From an uncultured Megasphaera sp. (lineage in GTDB: Bacteria > Bacillota > Negativicutes > Veillonellales > Megasphaeraceae): a stretch of 64,000 bases of DNA. Every line of letters starts with the position of its first letter. The first letter of the stretch is position 1. The translations under genes and the position numbers were made by a program. The notes under the pieces were generated by a model that made no database searches, was not told where the DNA came from, and was given only the letters and a program-made list of their open reading frames with translations. The stretch spans positions 27,773-91,772 of the forward strand of contig USGG01000001.1 of NCBI GenBank assembly GCA_900554215.1, given 5' to 3'. This document shows, piece after piece, positions 34,937-43,378 of the stretch.

Positions 34937-34984
34937 ATGGTCAGCAGGCGAGATGAAACGGTGATGCCTGCAGGGAGGGATGCT

Positions 34985-35197
34985 ATGATGAAGCGATTTT
35001 CTTTTGACCAGATGATCAATGTCATGGTACCGCTGCCGTTCAGCGGAGAAGCAAACGGCGAAGGCATTTACTGCCGCGGCGAAGATTTAGCCGCCTCTAT
35101 CGGAGCGCAGCCTGTGCGCGACGGAGAACCGGTTCGCCAGATGGAAAGCCGTCAATTTGATTTGACCGGCGTCTTTTGCCAGTACTGCTTTAACTAA
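34985..35197 (+). CDS. Small protein of unknown function
   Basis: A 70-residue soluble protein starting MMKRFSFDQMINVMVPLPF and ending in GVFCQYCFN with a C-x2-C pair. A proper promoter, the site AGGGAGGGA (34972-34980) and two terminators behind it make it a convincing monocistronic gene. A few residues (ASIGAQPVRDGEPVRQMESR) look like a ligand loop, but no family is recognised. Confidence 0.65.
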   Translation: MMKRFSFDQMINVMVPLPFSGEANGEGIYCRGEDLAASIGAQPVRDGEPVRQMESRQFDLTGVFCQYCFN

Positions 35198-35253
35198 TTA
35201 TGCTGCTTGTCCATACCATTTTTATCACATAAATCTTTCTATACTCTCTTTCG

Positions 35254-35342
35254 CGCCCTCGCCTCGTGCGGGGGCGTCTCCTTTTACGGAATCCCCGGCG
35301 GCTGCCGGCCATAGGCCTGCTGTCCGCCGGGGTTCTTTTTTA
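35254..35342 (+). terminator. Two terminators in tandem
   Basis: CGCCCTCGC/GCGGGGGCG stem near 35255-35277, then CCCCGGCGG/CCGCCGGGG (about 35293-35332) followed by six T. Confidence 0.75.
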
Positions 35343-35600
35343 GTCGTCTATGTTGATGTGTTTGATTTTGAAGATAACCGGCTGCGTTTTGTCGCTGCAG
35401 CAGGTAATTCTTATCTTCTCGTCATTAACCCGCTGCGTATGATAGAGCCGCCCTGCAAGGCTGCGCAGGCGCAGGGGCTGACGCAGTCCCACGCTTCGGA
35501 ACAAAATTTGCCGTCCAGCATGTGCCAGAAATCGTCGCGCTCGCCGTTTCGTTCTAACACAAAGGTGTCGCCGGCCTTAAGCAGGGGCAGGGAGGGGAGT
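35340..35600 (-). pseudogene. TIGR04076-family protein remnant
   Basis: Minus-strand coding remnant: LKAGDTFVLERNGERDDFWH then FCSEAWDCVSPCACAALQGG in one frame and, after a one-base loss near 35430, VNDEKIRITCCSDKTQPVIF and KIKHINIDD in the next. The pattern CSEAWD...ITCCSD...PVIFK is that of the TIGR04076 family, of which an intact member lies at 56864. No start codon is present at its 5' end. It is bordered by the terminator and by the MarR promoter. Confidence 0.7.
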
Positions 35601-35650
35601 TTCGGTACAGGCTATGGCGGCAAGGAACACGAAGGGGCAGTATCTCCGTA

Positions 35651-35700
35651 TTGACAAACGGGCCGGAGTATACTATACTTGCATTTAGTTGAAATTTCAA
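35651..35700 (+). promoter_or_regulatory. MarR promoter and operator
   Basis: TTGACA 35651-35656 and TATACT 35674-35679 (17 base spacer). The perfect palindrome TTGAAATTTCAA at 35689-35700 covers the expected transcription start, as expected for autorepression by the MarR protein encoded next. Confidence 0.7.
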
Positions 35701-35729
35701 TCAAAAAAAAACAAAAAGGAGGCTCGCCG

Positions 35730-36176
35730 ATGGAATCGCTGGAATGCGACTTGCTGCGCCATATTGGGACGCTGAGCCGGTGCATCCATTCGATTATGGA
35801 TGAGAAATTCAAAGCCTACGGATTTCAGAGGGGACAATTTATTTTCTTTACCCGCATCTGCGAAACGCCGGGCCTGACGCTGACCGACCTGACGCTGCAG
35901 TGCGCCGTCGACAAGGCGACGACGACCAAGGCCGTCGATAAGCTGGCCGCCGCAGGCTATGTGGAAAAACGGCGCGACATCCGGGACGGCCGGGCGTGGA
36001 ACGTATACCCTGCGGAAAAGGGACTGGCTATATACGACGAGTTTATTGCCGAAGAAAACCGGCAGGCCGCGGCCTGTCTGGCCGGACTGAGCGATGAAGA
36101 CAAGGCGGCGGCCCTGCGGCTGGCCGCCGTCATGAGCCGGAACGCTGCCGACGAGTGGAGCCGGATGAAACGATAG
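35730..36176 (+). CDS. MarR-family transcription regulator
   Basis: A 148-residue winged-helix protein. The core is FFTRICETPGLTLTDLTLQC, AVDKATTTKAVDKLAAAGYV, EKRRDIRDGRAWNVYPAEKG, the canonical MarR helix-turn-helix and wing. The ATG at 35730 fits AAAAGGAGG; the frame upstream crosses the operator. It likely represses its own promoter and the acetyltransferase gene that follows. Ligand unknown. Confidence 0.88.
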   Translation: MESLECDLLRHIGTLSRCIHSIMDEKFKAYGFQRGQFIFFTRICETPGLTLTDLTLQCAVDKATTTKAVDKLAAAGYVEKRRDIRDGRAWNVYPAEKGLAIYDEFIAEENRQAAACLAGLSDEDKAAALRLAAVMSRNAADEWSRMKR

Positions 36177-36193
36177 GAAGGGAGACGAATGGA

Positions 36194-36694
36194 ATGATTA
36201 CATTTCGCATGGCAACGACAGCAGATATACAGGGAAGCATGGCTTTGATAAATCAGGCCAAGGCCTTTTTAAAGAGCAAGGGCGTCGACCAGTGGCAGGA
36301 CGGCTATCCGGAAGAACAGGATATTGCCGGCGATATTGCCGCGGAAAAGGGCTATGTCCTGACCGACGGCGATGATATGATCGCCTATTGCTGCATCGAT
36401 TTCAGCGGCGAACCGGCCTACGACGGCTTAAAAGGCCAATGGCTGGCCGACGGGCCCTACGTCGTCATTCACCGCATGGCCGTTAGCGACGCCTATAAGG
36501 GGCAGGGCCTGGCGAAGCGCCTCTTCATGGAAGCGGAAACGATGGCCAAGGCTAGAGACGTGCACTCCGTCCGCGTCGATACGGACGAAGACAACGCCAT
36601 CATGCGGGACATCATCGCCGCCATGGGATTTACGTACTGCGGGACGATCTGGTTTGCCAACAGTACGAAGATCGCTTTTCAAAAGTTAATATAG
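36194..36694 (+). CDS. GNAT-family N-acetyltransferase
   Basis: A 166-residue acetyltransferase with the acetyl-CoA loop VIHRMAVSDAYKGQGLAKRL and a C-terminal NAIMRDIIAAMGFTYCGTI region. Its start lies 17 bases after the MarR stop, so the two form an operon and the enzyme is probably part of the regulator's response. Substrate unknown. Confidence 0.85.
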   Translation: MITFRMATTADIQGSMALINQAKAFLKSKGVDQWQDGYPEEQDIAGDIAAEKGYVLTDGDDMIAYCCIDFSGEPAYDGLKGQWLADGPYVVIHRMAVSDAYKGQGLAKRLFMEAETMAKARDVHSVRVDTDEDNAIMRDIIAAMGFTYCGTIWFANSTKIAFQKLI

Positions 36695-36710
36695 AAGCAG
36701 GAAACGAGAA

Positions 36711-36752
36711 ACAGCTGCGGCGGCGTCATGGGACGATGTCTGCGGCTGTTTT
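36711..36752. terminator. Convergent terminator
   Basis: AACAGCTGCGG and CTGCGGCTGTT arms with flanking A and T runs, between convergent GNAT and HxlR genes. Confidence 0.65.
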
Positions 36753-36754
36753 TC

Positions 36755-37081
36755 TTACGAATGGTTGGCTTTGTACTGCTCGCCCCAGGCCGACAGAGCC
36801 TCTAAAATGGGGCGCAGGCTTTGGCCCAGGTCGGTCAGGCTGTACTCGACGCGGGGCGGCACTTCGGCGTAGACCTGGCGATGGACGAGGCCTTTGGCTT
36901 CCATGTCGCGGAGCTGGGCCGTCAGGACCTTCTGCGAGACGGAGCCGATGGATTTTTTCAGCTCGCCGAAGCGCTTTGTCCCCGGCAGGAGGTCGCGCAG
37001 AATCAAGACCTTCCATTTATCGCCGATGAGCATGAGCGTCGTTTCGACGGGACAGGCCGGCAGCGGTTTCATCGTGTCCAT
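36755..37081 (-). CDS. HxlR-family transcription regulator
   Basis: A 108-residue winged-helix regulator: ACPVETTLMLIGDKWKVLIL (with the conserved cysteine and the IGDKW motif), LKKSIGSVSQKVLTAQLRDM and the wing PPRVEYSLTDLGQSL. ATG at 37081 fits GGAGGGAT. It is divergent from the flavin-binding oxidase-like gene, the usual HxlR arrangement, and probably senses electrophile or redox stress through Cys9. Confidence 0.9.
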   Translation of the reverse strand: MDTMKPLPACPVETTLMLIGDKWKVLILRDLLPGTKRFGELKKSIGSVSQKVLTAQLRDMEAKGLVHRQVYAEVPPRVEYSLTDLGQSLRPILEALSAWGEQYKANHS

Positions 37082-37230
37082 CACAATCCCTCCTTTTCCA
37101 ATAGTTTCCTTTTGGTAACTACGGCACAATAAAGTGCTTACTTTACAATATATCCTGATGGAATTATTATAATCTTGCCGAAAGGAATTTGCAATTCCAT
37201 GGATAGATAGGATAGAGGAGGTCCTTTACT

Positions 37231-37632
37231 ATGAAAGAAGTCGTTACGTTTTTACAGGAAAATCCCGTTCAGTATTTGGCGACAGTCGGCCGCGACGGCA
37301 AGGCCAAATGCCGGCCCTTTATGTTTGCTGGAGAATTGGACGGCAAGCTGTGGTTCTGCACGAACAGCACCAAGGACGTGTACAAGGACATGCAGGCCCA
37401 TCCCTATGTGGAGCTGTCCGTTTCCAGCCCGTCGTACGCCTGGATTCGCCTGAGCGGCAAGGCCGTATTTGAAAACAACATGGCGGCGAAGGAAATGTGC
37501 ATGGCAAATCCCATCGTCAAGGGCCAGTACGGCGACGCGTCCAATCCGATTTTCGAAGTCTTTTATTTAGCCGAAGCCCGTGCAGTCATCGCCGATTTTT
37601 CCGGCAATCCGCCTCAGGAATATTCTCTGTAA
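37231..37632 (+). CDS. Pyridoxamine 5'-phosphate oxidase-like FMN protein
   Basis: A 133-residue split-barrel flavoprotein: YLATVGRDGKAKCRPFMFAG and KLWFCTNSTKDVYKDMQAHP are typical of the small PNPOx-like family of anaerobes. It starts after AGAGGAGG and is divergent from the HxlR regulator, which likely controls it. Probably a flavin- or nitro-compound reductase; not the true vitamin B6 enzyme, which is longer. Confidence 0.82.
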   Translation: MKEVVTFLQENPVQYLATVGRDGKAKCRPFMFAGELDGKLWFCTNSTKDVYKDMQAHPYVELSVSSPSYAWIRLSGKAVFENNMAAKEMCMANPIVKGQYGDASNPIFEVFYLAEARAVIADFSGNPPQEYSL

Positions 37633-37688
37633 GAGATGGCGGCATGAGGTATCTATGCCTTATAAAATATAATACTTTGTTATAATAT

Positions 37689-37738
37689 AACCGGCTCGCA
37701 GCAGGAGATTCTGTCCTTCCTTCGGGCCGGTTTTGTCT
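37689..37738 (+). terminator. Terminator
   Basis: AACCGGCTCG and CGGGCCGGTT arms followed by TTT. Confidence 0.6.
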
Positions 37739-37817
37739 GGGAAAAATGGGTGCAGTTATACAATAGAACTCTCCAAATAGGGTATAATAGAACTATCTTT
37801 ATACTCAGGAGGGATAG

Positions 37818-38690
37818 ATGATGAAGACGATAGGATTTATAGGCGTAGGGATCATGGGGAAGCCCATGGCCCGGAACTTGATGAAGCGGGGATTTTCCTT
37901 GAGGGTATTTGCCCGGACGGAAGCAAAGGCGGCGGAACTCGTCGCCGAAGGGGCGGCGTTCTGCCCGACCATCGGCCAGTGCGTGCAGGGCTGCGACGCC
38001 GTCATTACGATGGTCGGCTTTCCCAAGGACGTAGAGGAGGTATATTTCGGCGCAGGTAATATTTTTGACAGCGCCGCGCCGGGGACGTATCTCATCGACA
38101 TGACGACGACGAGCCCGACTTTGGCCGAAAGGATATATGCCGAGGGGAAGCAGCGGGGATTTCATGTCCTCGACGCACCTGTCACCGGCGGCGATACGGG
38201 TGCCATTAACGGTACCTTGTCTATCTTAGCCGGCGGCGACGAAGACGATTTCAAGGCCTGCCTGCCCTTGTTTGAAGCTATGGGCACGAATATCAATTAT
38301 CAGGGGAAGGCTGGCAGCGGCCAGCACGCCAAGATGGCCAATCAGATCATGATTGCCGGCGCCTTGTCGGGCGTGTGCGAAGCCCTGGCCTACGCGAAGG
38401 CCAAGGGCCTCGACTTGGACGTGTTCCTGCGCTCCGTCGCGACGGGAGCTGCCGGCAGCGCCCAGCTCAACGCCTTCGGCAAAAAAATCGTCTGCGGCGA
38501 CTACCGTCCGGGATTTTACATCAAGCACTTCATCAAGGATATGACCCTGGCAAAGAGCGAAGCCGAAGGGGAAGGCCTTCATCTGGATATGCTGCGCCAG
38601 GTCCTGGCGAATTACGAAGCCCTGACGGCAGAAGACGGGGCGAACGGCGAGCTGGGAACGCAGGGCTTAATCAAGTATTATCAGAAATAA
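37818..38690 (+). CDS. NAD(P)-dependent beta-hydroxyacid dehydrogenase
   Basis: A 290-residue enzyme of the 3-hydroxyisobutyrate / tartronate semialdehyde reductase family. N-terminal IGFIGVGIMGKPMARNLMKR (nucleotide site), then LDAPVTGGDTGAINGTLSIL (substrate signature), GSGQHAKMANQIMIAG with the catalytic lysine region, and FYIKHFIKDMTLA. The ATG at 37818 or the next codon fit AGGAGGG. Likely cytoplasmic; exact substrate not determined. Confidence 0.9.
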   Translation: MMKTIGFIGVGIMGKPMARNLMKRGFSLRVFARTEAKAAELVAEGAAFCPTIGQCVQGCDAVITMVGFPKDVEEVYFGAGNIFDSAAPGTYLIDMTTTSPTLAERIYAEGKQRGFHVLDAPVTGGDTGAINGTLSILAGGDEDDFKACLPLFEAMGTNINYQGKAGSGQHAKMANQIMIAGALSGVCEALAYAKAKGLDLDVFLRSVATGAAGSAQLNAFGKKIVCGDYRPGFYIKHFIKDMTLAKSEAEGEGLHLDMLRQVLANYEALTAEDGANGELGTQGLIKYYQK

Positions 38691-38703
38691 AGGGGGATTG
38701 GCT

Positions 38704-39240
38704 GTGACCTATACGATACGAAAGGGAACTGCGGCCGACGTGCCGGCTGTTGCGGCGGTGTACGACGCACTGCTGCAGTATGAGGGAGAGCACGGCACGA
38801 CGACGGGCTGGCAGGAAGGCGTGTATCCGACGGCTGTCGTCGCGGAAGGAGCGGCCGCTCAGGGGACGCTGTTTGTATTGGAAGACGGCGGAGCCGTCGG
38901 CGCGGCGATGATACTCAACCATGTACAGGCGCCGGAATACGCCGCTGCCGACTGGCAGTACGGCGCGCTGCCGGAACAGGTACTGGTCCTTCATACGCTG
39001 TGCATCTCGCCGAGAGTGGCTCGCCGTGGGTATGGACGGGCCATGGTGCAGTATGCCGAAGATTGGGCTGTCCGCACGGGCTGCGCCGTCGTGCGCCTCG
39101 ATACGTGGATGCATAATAGGCCGGCCCGCAGCTTGTATGAGGCTTTGGGATACCGTCTGGCCGGGTCGTCGCCGGCCAAGCTGAACGGCCTGATTCCGCT
39201 GGAGCTGGTCTTTTATGAAAAGGCGGTCGGCAGGACATGA
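38704..39240 (+). CDS. GNAT-family N-acetyltransferase
   Basis: A 178-residue acetyltransferase: VLHTLCISPRVARRGYGRAM (acetyl-CoA loop) and DTWMHNRPARSLYEALGYRL. I prefer GTG at 38704, eight bases behind AAAGGGGG, over TTG at 38698, which sits directly on the ribosome site. Its stop overlaps the next start (ATGA), so it is coupled to the TauE/SafE gene and follows the dehydrogenase by 13 bases. Confidence 0.82.
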   Translation: MTYTIRKGTAADVPAVAAVYDALLQYEGEHGTTTGWQEGVYPTAVVAEGAAAQGTLFVLEDGGAVGAAMILNHVQAPEYAAADWQYGALPEQVLVLHTLCISPRVARRGYGRAMVQYAEDWAVRTGCAVVRLDTWMHNRPARSLYEALGYRLAGSSPAKLNGLIPLELVFYEKAVGRT

Positions 39241-40022
39241 TAGAGATAGGCGGTACGTCCCTGTCCTTGCTGCTGTGCGGCGTCGGCGGCATATTTGTCG
39301 GGTTCATCGATTCCATTGCCGGCGGCGGAGGACTTATTTCTCTGCCCATGCTGCTGGCCATGGGGCTGCCGCCCAACTTGGCCATCGGTACGAATAAATT
39401 GGCTGCAGCCTGCGGCAATATCGTCAGCTCGATTCAATTTGTGCGAGCTGGCAAGACAAATCTTGCCCTGGCTTGGAGCATGGTTCCTCTGGCTCTGATT
39501 GGGTCGGCGGCCGGCAGTGCCTTCATGATATATCTGCCCGAAGAGGTGCTGCGTCCTCTGCTTCTCGCCGTGCTGACGGCGACAGCGGCCGCCGTGTTCT
39601 TTAAGCGCGACTTGGGGCAGAGCGGTACGTCGGAGCCGGCCCGCGTATTTTCCGTCAAGATATTGGCAGCCTCCTTTGCCATCGGAGCTTACGATGGCTT
39701 TGCCGGACCTGGCGCCGGGACGTTCATGGTCATCGTGTTTGCTATGACAGGCTTTGATTTCGTCGTCACTGCCGGCAACGCCAAGATTTTGGCTGTAGGG
39801 ACAAACTGCACATCCTTGCTGATGTTCATTATATGGGATCAAATTTTATATGAATACGCCATTGTTCTGGCTGCGGGACTGATGATCGGCGCCTATTTCG
39901 GCTCCCGTACGGCTATACGGCGCGGAGCACCTTTTATCCGCATCGTTATGATGGCCGTGACGATCGCGTTGATCGGCAAGCTGATTCTGGAATACGGCCG
40001 CTTGTATTTGCTGCAGCCCTGA
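39237..40022 (+). CDS. TSUP-family (TauE/SafE) transporter
   Basis: A 261-residue membrane protein with about eight helices. FVGFIDSIAGGGGLISLPML near the N terminus and GAYDGFAGPGAGTFMVIVFA in the second half are the repeated family motifs. Family members export sulfite, sulfoacetate or similar organic anions. Coupled to the GNAT gene by a four base overlap. Substrate unknown. Confidence 0.88.
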   Translation: MIEIGGTSLSLLLCGVGGIFVGFIDSIAGGGGLISLPMLLAMGLPPNLAIGTNKLAAACGNIVSSIQFVRAGKTNLALAWSMVPLALIGSAAGSAFMIYLPEEVLRPLLLAVLTATAAAVFFKRDLGQSGTSEPARVFSVKILAASFAIGAYDGFAGPGAGTFMVIVFAMTGFDFVVTAGNAKILAVGTNCTSLLMFIIWDQILYEYAIVLAAGLMIGAYFGSRTAIRRGAPFIRIVMMAVTIALIGKLILEYGRLYLLQP

Positions 40023-40166
40023 ATCATCATACATGACGTTTTTTCATCGTATATCTGAAAAAATTAACTTCACAAGGGGAAAAACCTGTAGTATGTTAAG
40101 TTATAGAGGGATATGAGATGACGCTGCAATCGAAGCGGCCTCAGACGGTGAAGGAGCGTGGTTCAT

Positions 40167-41366
40167 ATGGTACGATTGGCAAAGCGAATGGAAACGATGG
40201 AAGGCTCGGCAAGGATTGTGCGCCATTTATTCAGCGCCATGACCGATCCGGAGATGATTTCCTTCGGCGGCGGCGCACCGGCTATGGAGGCCCTGCCTGT
40301 CGATATCGTGCGGGAGATTGCAAACGACGTGCTGACGAGGGATAAGCGCGGCCTGGAAGCGCTGCAGTACAATAATCCCATCGGCTTGAAGGATTTGCGC
40401 GACGTCGTGGCCCGCCTCCTGCTGGAGCCGAAGGGCGTCCATGCCGGGGCGGACGACATCATGATCGTTAACGGCGGCTTAGAAACGATGAACCTTCTAT
40501 GTCAGGTCGTCATTGACCCGGGCGACGTCATCCTCGTCGAATCGCCGTCCTTTGTCCACTGCATCGAGATTTTTGAAATGTTCCAGGCTAAATGCGTCGC
40601 TGTGGAAACGGACGAAGACGGCATCGTGCCCGAGGACGCAGAGCGGAAGATGAAAGAATACCATCCTAAGATGGTCTATGTCATTCCGACCTTCCACAAC
40701 CCGACGGGCAAGACGCTGACGAGAGAACGGCGGCAGCGGCTGGCTGAGCTGGGCAGCCAGTACGACGTTCTCATCCTGGAGGACGACCCGTACCGGGATC
40801 TGCGCTACAGCGGCGAAGAGCTGCCGCCTATCAAGGTCTTTGACAAGACGGGCCATACAGTCCTGGCCAACAGCTTTTCCAAGATTTTCTCGACAGGGTC
40901 GCGCCTGGGCTACGTCGTGGCGGCCCCGCCGATCATGGAGCGGCTCCTCGACGCCAAGACGGCGACGAACTCTCATACGTCGGCCCTGGCTCAGGTACTG
41001 TGCGCCGAGTTCTTCAAGCGGGGCTACTTCGGCGAGCACTTGAAGAAGATTCGGGCGATTTACCGGGAGCGGCGCGACGTCATGATCGACAGCATCGACA
41101 CCTACCTGCCGAAGGGGACGAAGCGCGTCTTCCCTGATGGAGGCCTGTTTACCTGGGTAGAGCTTCCCGGCGATATCAATACGACGGAACTGCTCAAGGA
41201 AGCGGTGGCCTATAAGGTAGCCTTCATCGCCGGCGAAGGATTTTTCGTCGAAGGCGGCGGCAAGGGGCGCAACTGCATGCGCATCAGCTTCGGAAACGTG
41301 CCGCCGGAAAAAATCCGTATCGGCATGGAACGATTAGGACTGCTTATTGCGTCTAAAATGAAATAG
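40167..41366 (+). CDS. PLP-dependent aminotransferase, class I (2-aminoadipate type)
   Basis: A 399-residue fold-type I enzyme: MISFGGGAPAMEALPVDIVR at the N terminus, VIPTFHNPTGKTLTRERRQR, EDDPYRDLRYSGEELPPIK and the PLP-lysine in LANSFSKIFSTGSRLGYVVA. It lacks the N-terminal winged helix of MocR proteins. Such LysN-like transaminases act on 2-aminoadipate, aromatic or branched amino acids. The ATG at 40167 fits AAGGAG (40151-40156). TAACTT/AAGTTA arms lie in the upstream region (about 40063-40105). Confidence 0.9.
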   Translation: MVRLAKRMETMEGSARIVRHLFSAMTDPEMISFGGGAPAMEALPVDIVREIANDVLTRDKRGLEALQYNNPIGLKDLRDVVARLLLEPKGVHAGADDIMIVNGGLETMNLLCQVVIDPGDVILVESPSFVHCIEIFEMFQAKCVAVETDEDGIVPEDAERKMKEYHPKMVYVIPTFHNPTGKTLTRERRQRLAELGSQYDVLILEDDPYRDLRYSGEELPPIKVFDKTGHTVLANSFSKIFSTGSRLGYVVAAPPIMERLLDAKTATNSHTSALAQVLCAEFFKRGYFGEHLKKIRAIYRERRDVMIDSIDTYLPKGTKRVFPDGGLFTWVELPGDINTTELLKEAVAYKVAFIAGEGFFVEGGGKGRNCMRISFGNVPPEKIRIGMERLGLLIASKMK

Positions 41367-41375
41367 GCCATTATA

Positions 41376-41415
41376 ATACCCCCTGCTGCGGCGAATTTGC
41401 CGAAGCAGGGGGTAT
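41376..41415. terminator. Bidirectional terminator
   Basis: ATACCCCCTGCT pairs with AGCAGGGGGTAT between two convergent genes. Confidence 0.75.
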
Positions 41416-41422
41416 GTGCGCA

Positions 41423-42508
41423 TTATGTGCGGCGTATGTGCAGCACGACGATTTCCGGTCTGGGGCCGGTGCGGAACGGCATGCCCCAGAATCCGTAGCC
41501 GCTGGTGACGACGGCAAGCATATGACCGAAGCGGCGAGCGCCGTAGCACAGGGTATACATGCGGCGAGTGACGATATTTTCCGGAAAGAACTGGCCGCCG
41601 TGGGTATGGCCGGCCAAGTACAGGTCGTACCCTTGCCGGGCCGCCGGGACCATGCGCAGCGGCTCGTGGTCGACGGCGATGTTGAAGGCCGGGGCATCGA
41701 CGGCGGGCATGGCGTGGTTCGGATAGTGGATATAGTCGCGCATGCCCGTCAGGACGATGTTTCGGCCTATAGGACACTGCTCGTCGGCGAGAAAATGAAC
41801 GGCCGGCAGAAGGCGTGCCAGCTCGCCAACGTCGCTGTCGAAATAGTCGTGATTGCCGTAGACTGCGTAGACGCCTAAGGGCGCGCGCAGGCCGTTTATG
41901 TACGTATAGCTTCCGTCGCGGCGGACGAAGTCCAAATGAGCGTCAATGAGGTCGCCGCCGAATATAATGGCCTCGGCTCTGAGCGACTGGATGCGGCGCA
42001 CCATGCCCTTGACGAACCAATGGCTCAGCAGGGGGCTCAAATGGGTGTCCGATAAGAAGGCGATGGTCGTGTCGGCTTCCACCTTATTTGTCTCGACGGA
42101 GACATGGCGGTATACCGGCACGAGAGCCCGGTACGAACCGACGACGAGGCAGCCGAGGACGCAGGCACATATGTACGCCGACAAGCTAGAACCGACGGCC
42201 TGCCAGTCGAAGCCAACAGCAGCGCAGAGCAGCCAGGCCAGACCGTACACGACGGCTCCCATAAAGGAATATATAGTAAAGATCAGCCAATAGCCGCCGG
42301 CCCAGGCGAAGACCTTGGCCAGCCAGATCGGCACGGCGTGAATGGCGTTGTGAGCTAAGGAAAAGAAAAAGGGCGCGATACAGAATAGGAGAAATGCCGG
42401 CAACGTGTTCAGCCAGGGCACAGACGCGCAGTACATGTGCCAGGCGGCGACGCTGCCGACGAGTGATAGAACGCCGATTTTCCAGAAAAAGACGGTGCGG
42501 TTGAACAT
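41423..42508 (-). CDS. Membrane-anchored metallophosphoesterase
   Basis: A 361-residue protein with four or so N-terminal helices (to about residue 130) and a calcineurin-like domain: FLSDTHLSPL (D-x-H), GGDLIDAH (GD), YGNHDYFDS (GNHD), VDHEPLR and LAGHTHGGQF (GHTH). All metal ligands are there. YkuE/YaeI-type relatives act on lipid or cyclic nucleotide phosphoesters at the membrane. AGGAGGA precedes the ATG. Confidence 0.88.
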   Translation of the reverse strand: MFNRTVFFWKIGVLSLVGSVAAWHMYCASVPWLNTLPAFLLFCIAPFFFSLAHNAIHAVPIWLAKVFAWAGGYWLIFTIYSFMGAVVYGLAWLLCAAVGFDWQAVGSSLSAYICACVLGCLVVGSYRALVPVYRHVSVETNKVEADTTIAFLSDTHLSPLLSHWFVKGMVRRIQSLRAEAIIFGGDLIDAHLDFVRRDGSYTYINGLRAPLGVYAVYGNHDYFDSDVGELARLLPAVHFLADEQCPIGRNIVLTGMRDYIHYPNHAMPAVDAPAFNIAVDHEPLRMVPAARQGYDLYLAGHTHGGQFFPENIVTRRMYTLCYGARRFGHMLAVVTSGYGFWGMPFRTGPRPEIVVLHIRRT

Positions 42509-42591
42509 AAGACGATCCTCCTGTCTGATGGCATCGCCCTTATAATACCCTTTTCCGCCCTTTCTTTCAACGTCGTGGCCGCTCCAAGGGC

Positions 42592-43209
42592 TTATACCCA
42601 GCCCATGAGCTGAAGGAAATTCCAGAACAGCTTGGCCCCGTAGAAGGCGATGACGGCGCCGCAGATGACGTTGACGATTCGCAGGGCCTTGGCGTTGAAT
42701 TTATGGCTGTACAGGGAAATGAAGAAGGTCAGGCCGAAAAACCAGAGAAAGGACGCTGATACGACGCCGGCCATAAAGGGCGTGGCCTGGCTCATGGACA
42801 AGGTGACGTGGAAGGCGCCGAGCATCATCGTGCCGTCCAGGATAGCCTGCGGGTTAAACCAGGTGACGACGCAGGCCTTGGAAATCGTCTTGCCGAGAGG
42901 CATGTGCTGGCCCGACTGAGCTATTTCGTCCTGGCGGGAGCGGATGAGGTTGACGCCGATGGACATGACGATGAAGCTGCCGATGCAGAGGATGAGGGCC
43001 TGGAGCCATTCGTAGCGGTCCATGAGGGCGCCGACGCCGTAAAAGCACGAAATCGACAGGGTGGCGTCGAAGAATAAGACGATGAGAGCCGTGAGCAGGG
43101 CCCGGCGGCGCGACGACGTGAGCGCAGCGTTGATGACGAACAGATTTTGCATGCCGATGGGAGCTACATAGGCCAATCCCATGGTCAGCCCTTGTAAAAA
43201 GAACTGCAT
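42592..43209 (-). CDS. LysE/ArgO-type amino acid exporter
   Basis: A 205-residue protein with six predicted helices. LTMGLAYVAPIGMQNLFVIN is the LysE/ArgO signature, and the rest (LLTALIVLFFDATLSISCFYG, WFNPQAILDGTMMLGAF) fits the family. It probably exports basic amino acids such as arginine or lysine. It is divergent from a MocR-type regulator that likely controls it. Confidence 0.9.
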   Translation of the reverse strand: MQFFLQGLTMGLAYVAPIGMQNLFVINAALTSSRRRALLTALIVLFFDATLSISCFYGVGALMDRYEWLQALILCIGSFIVMSIGVNLIRSRQDEIAQSGQHMPLGKTISKACVVTWFNPQAILDGTMMLGAFHVTLSMSQATPFMAGVVSASFLWFFGLTFFISLYSHKFNAKALRIVNVICGAVIAFYGAKLFWNFLQLMGWV

Positions 43210-43313
43210 ATATATTCCTCCTTAAGCCGGCCGAATCAGCGGCGGCATATAGTATTTCGCAGCAGTTATAGTGTATAATAACAGCATCGTTATCGTATCT
43301 GCTATTAGTATAT

Positions 43314-43367
43314 CAAACCGGCTGCGCCTTTCAATGAGCCAAACCGGCAAAATTGAAGTGAGCCAAA
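43314..43367. promoter_or_regulatory. Direct repeats in the lysE-mocR divergent region
   Basis: TGAGCCAAA at 43335-43343 and 43359-43367, and CAAACCGGC at 43314-43322 and 43340-43348. MocR-type regulators bind direct repeats, so these are candidate operator sites; the last copy touches the mocR ribosome site. Confidence 0.5.
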
Positions 43368-43378
43368 AGGAGGACATC

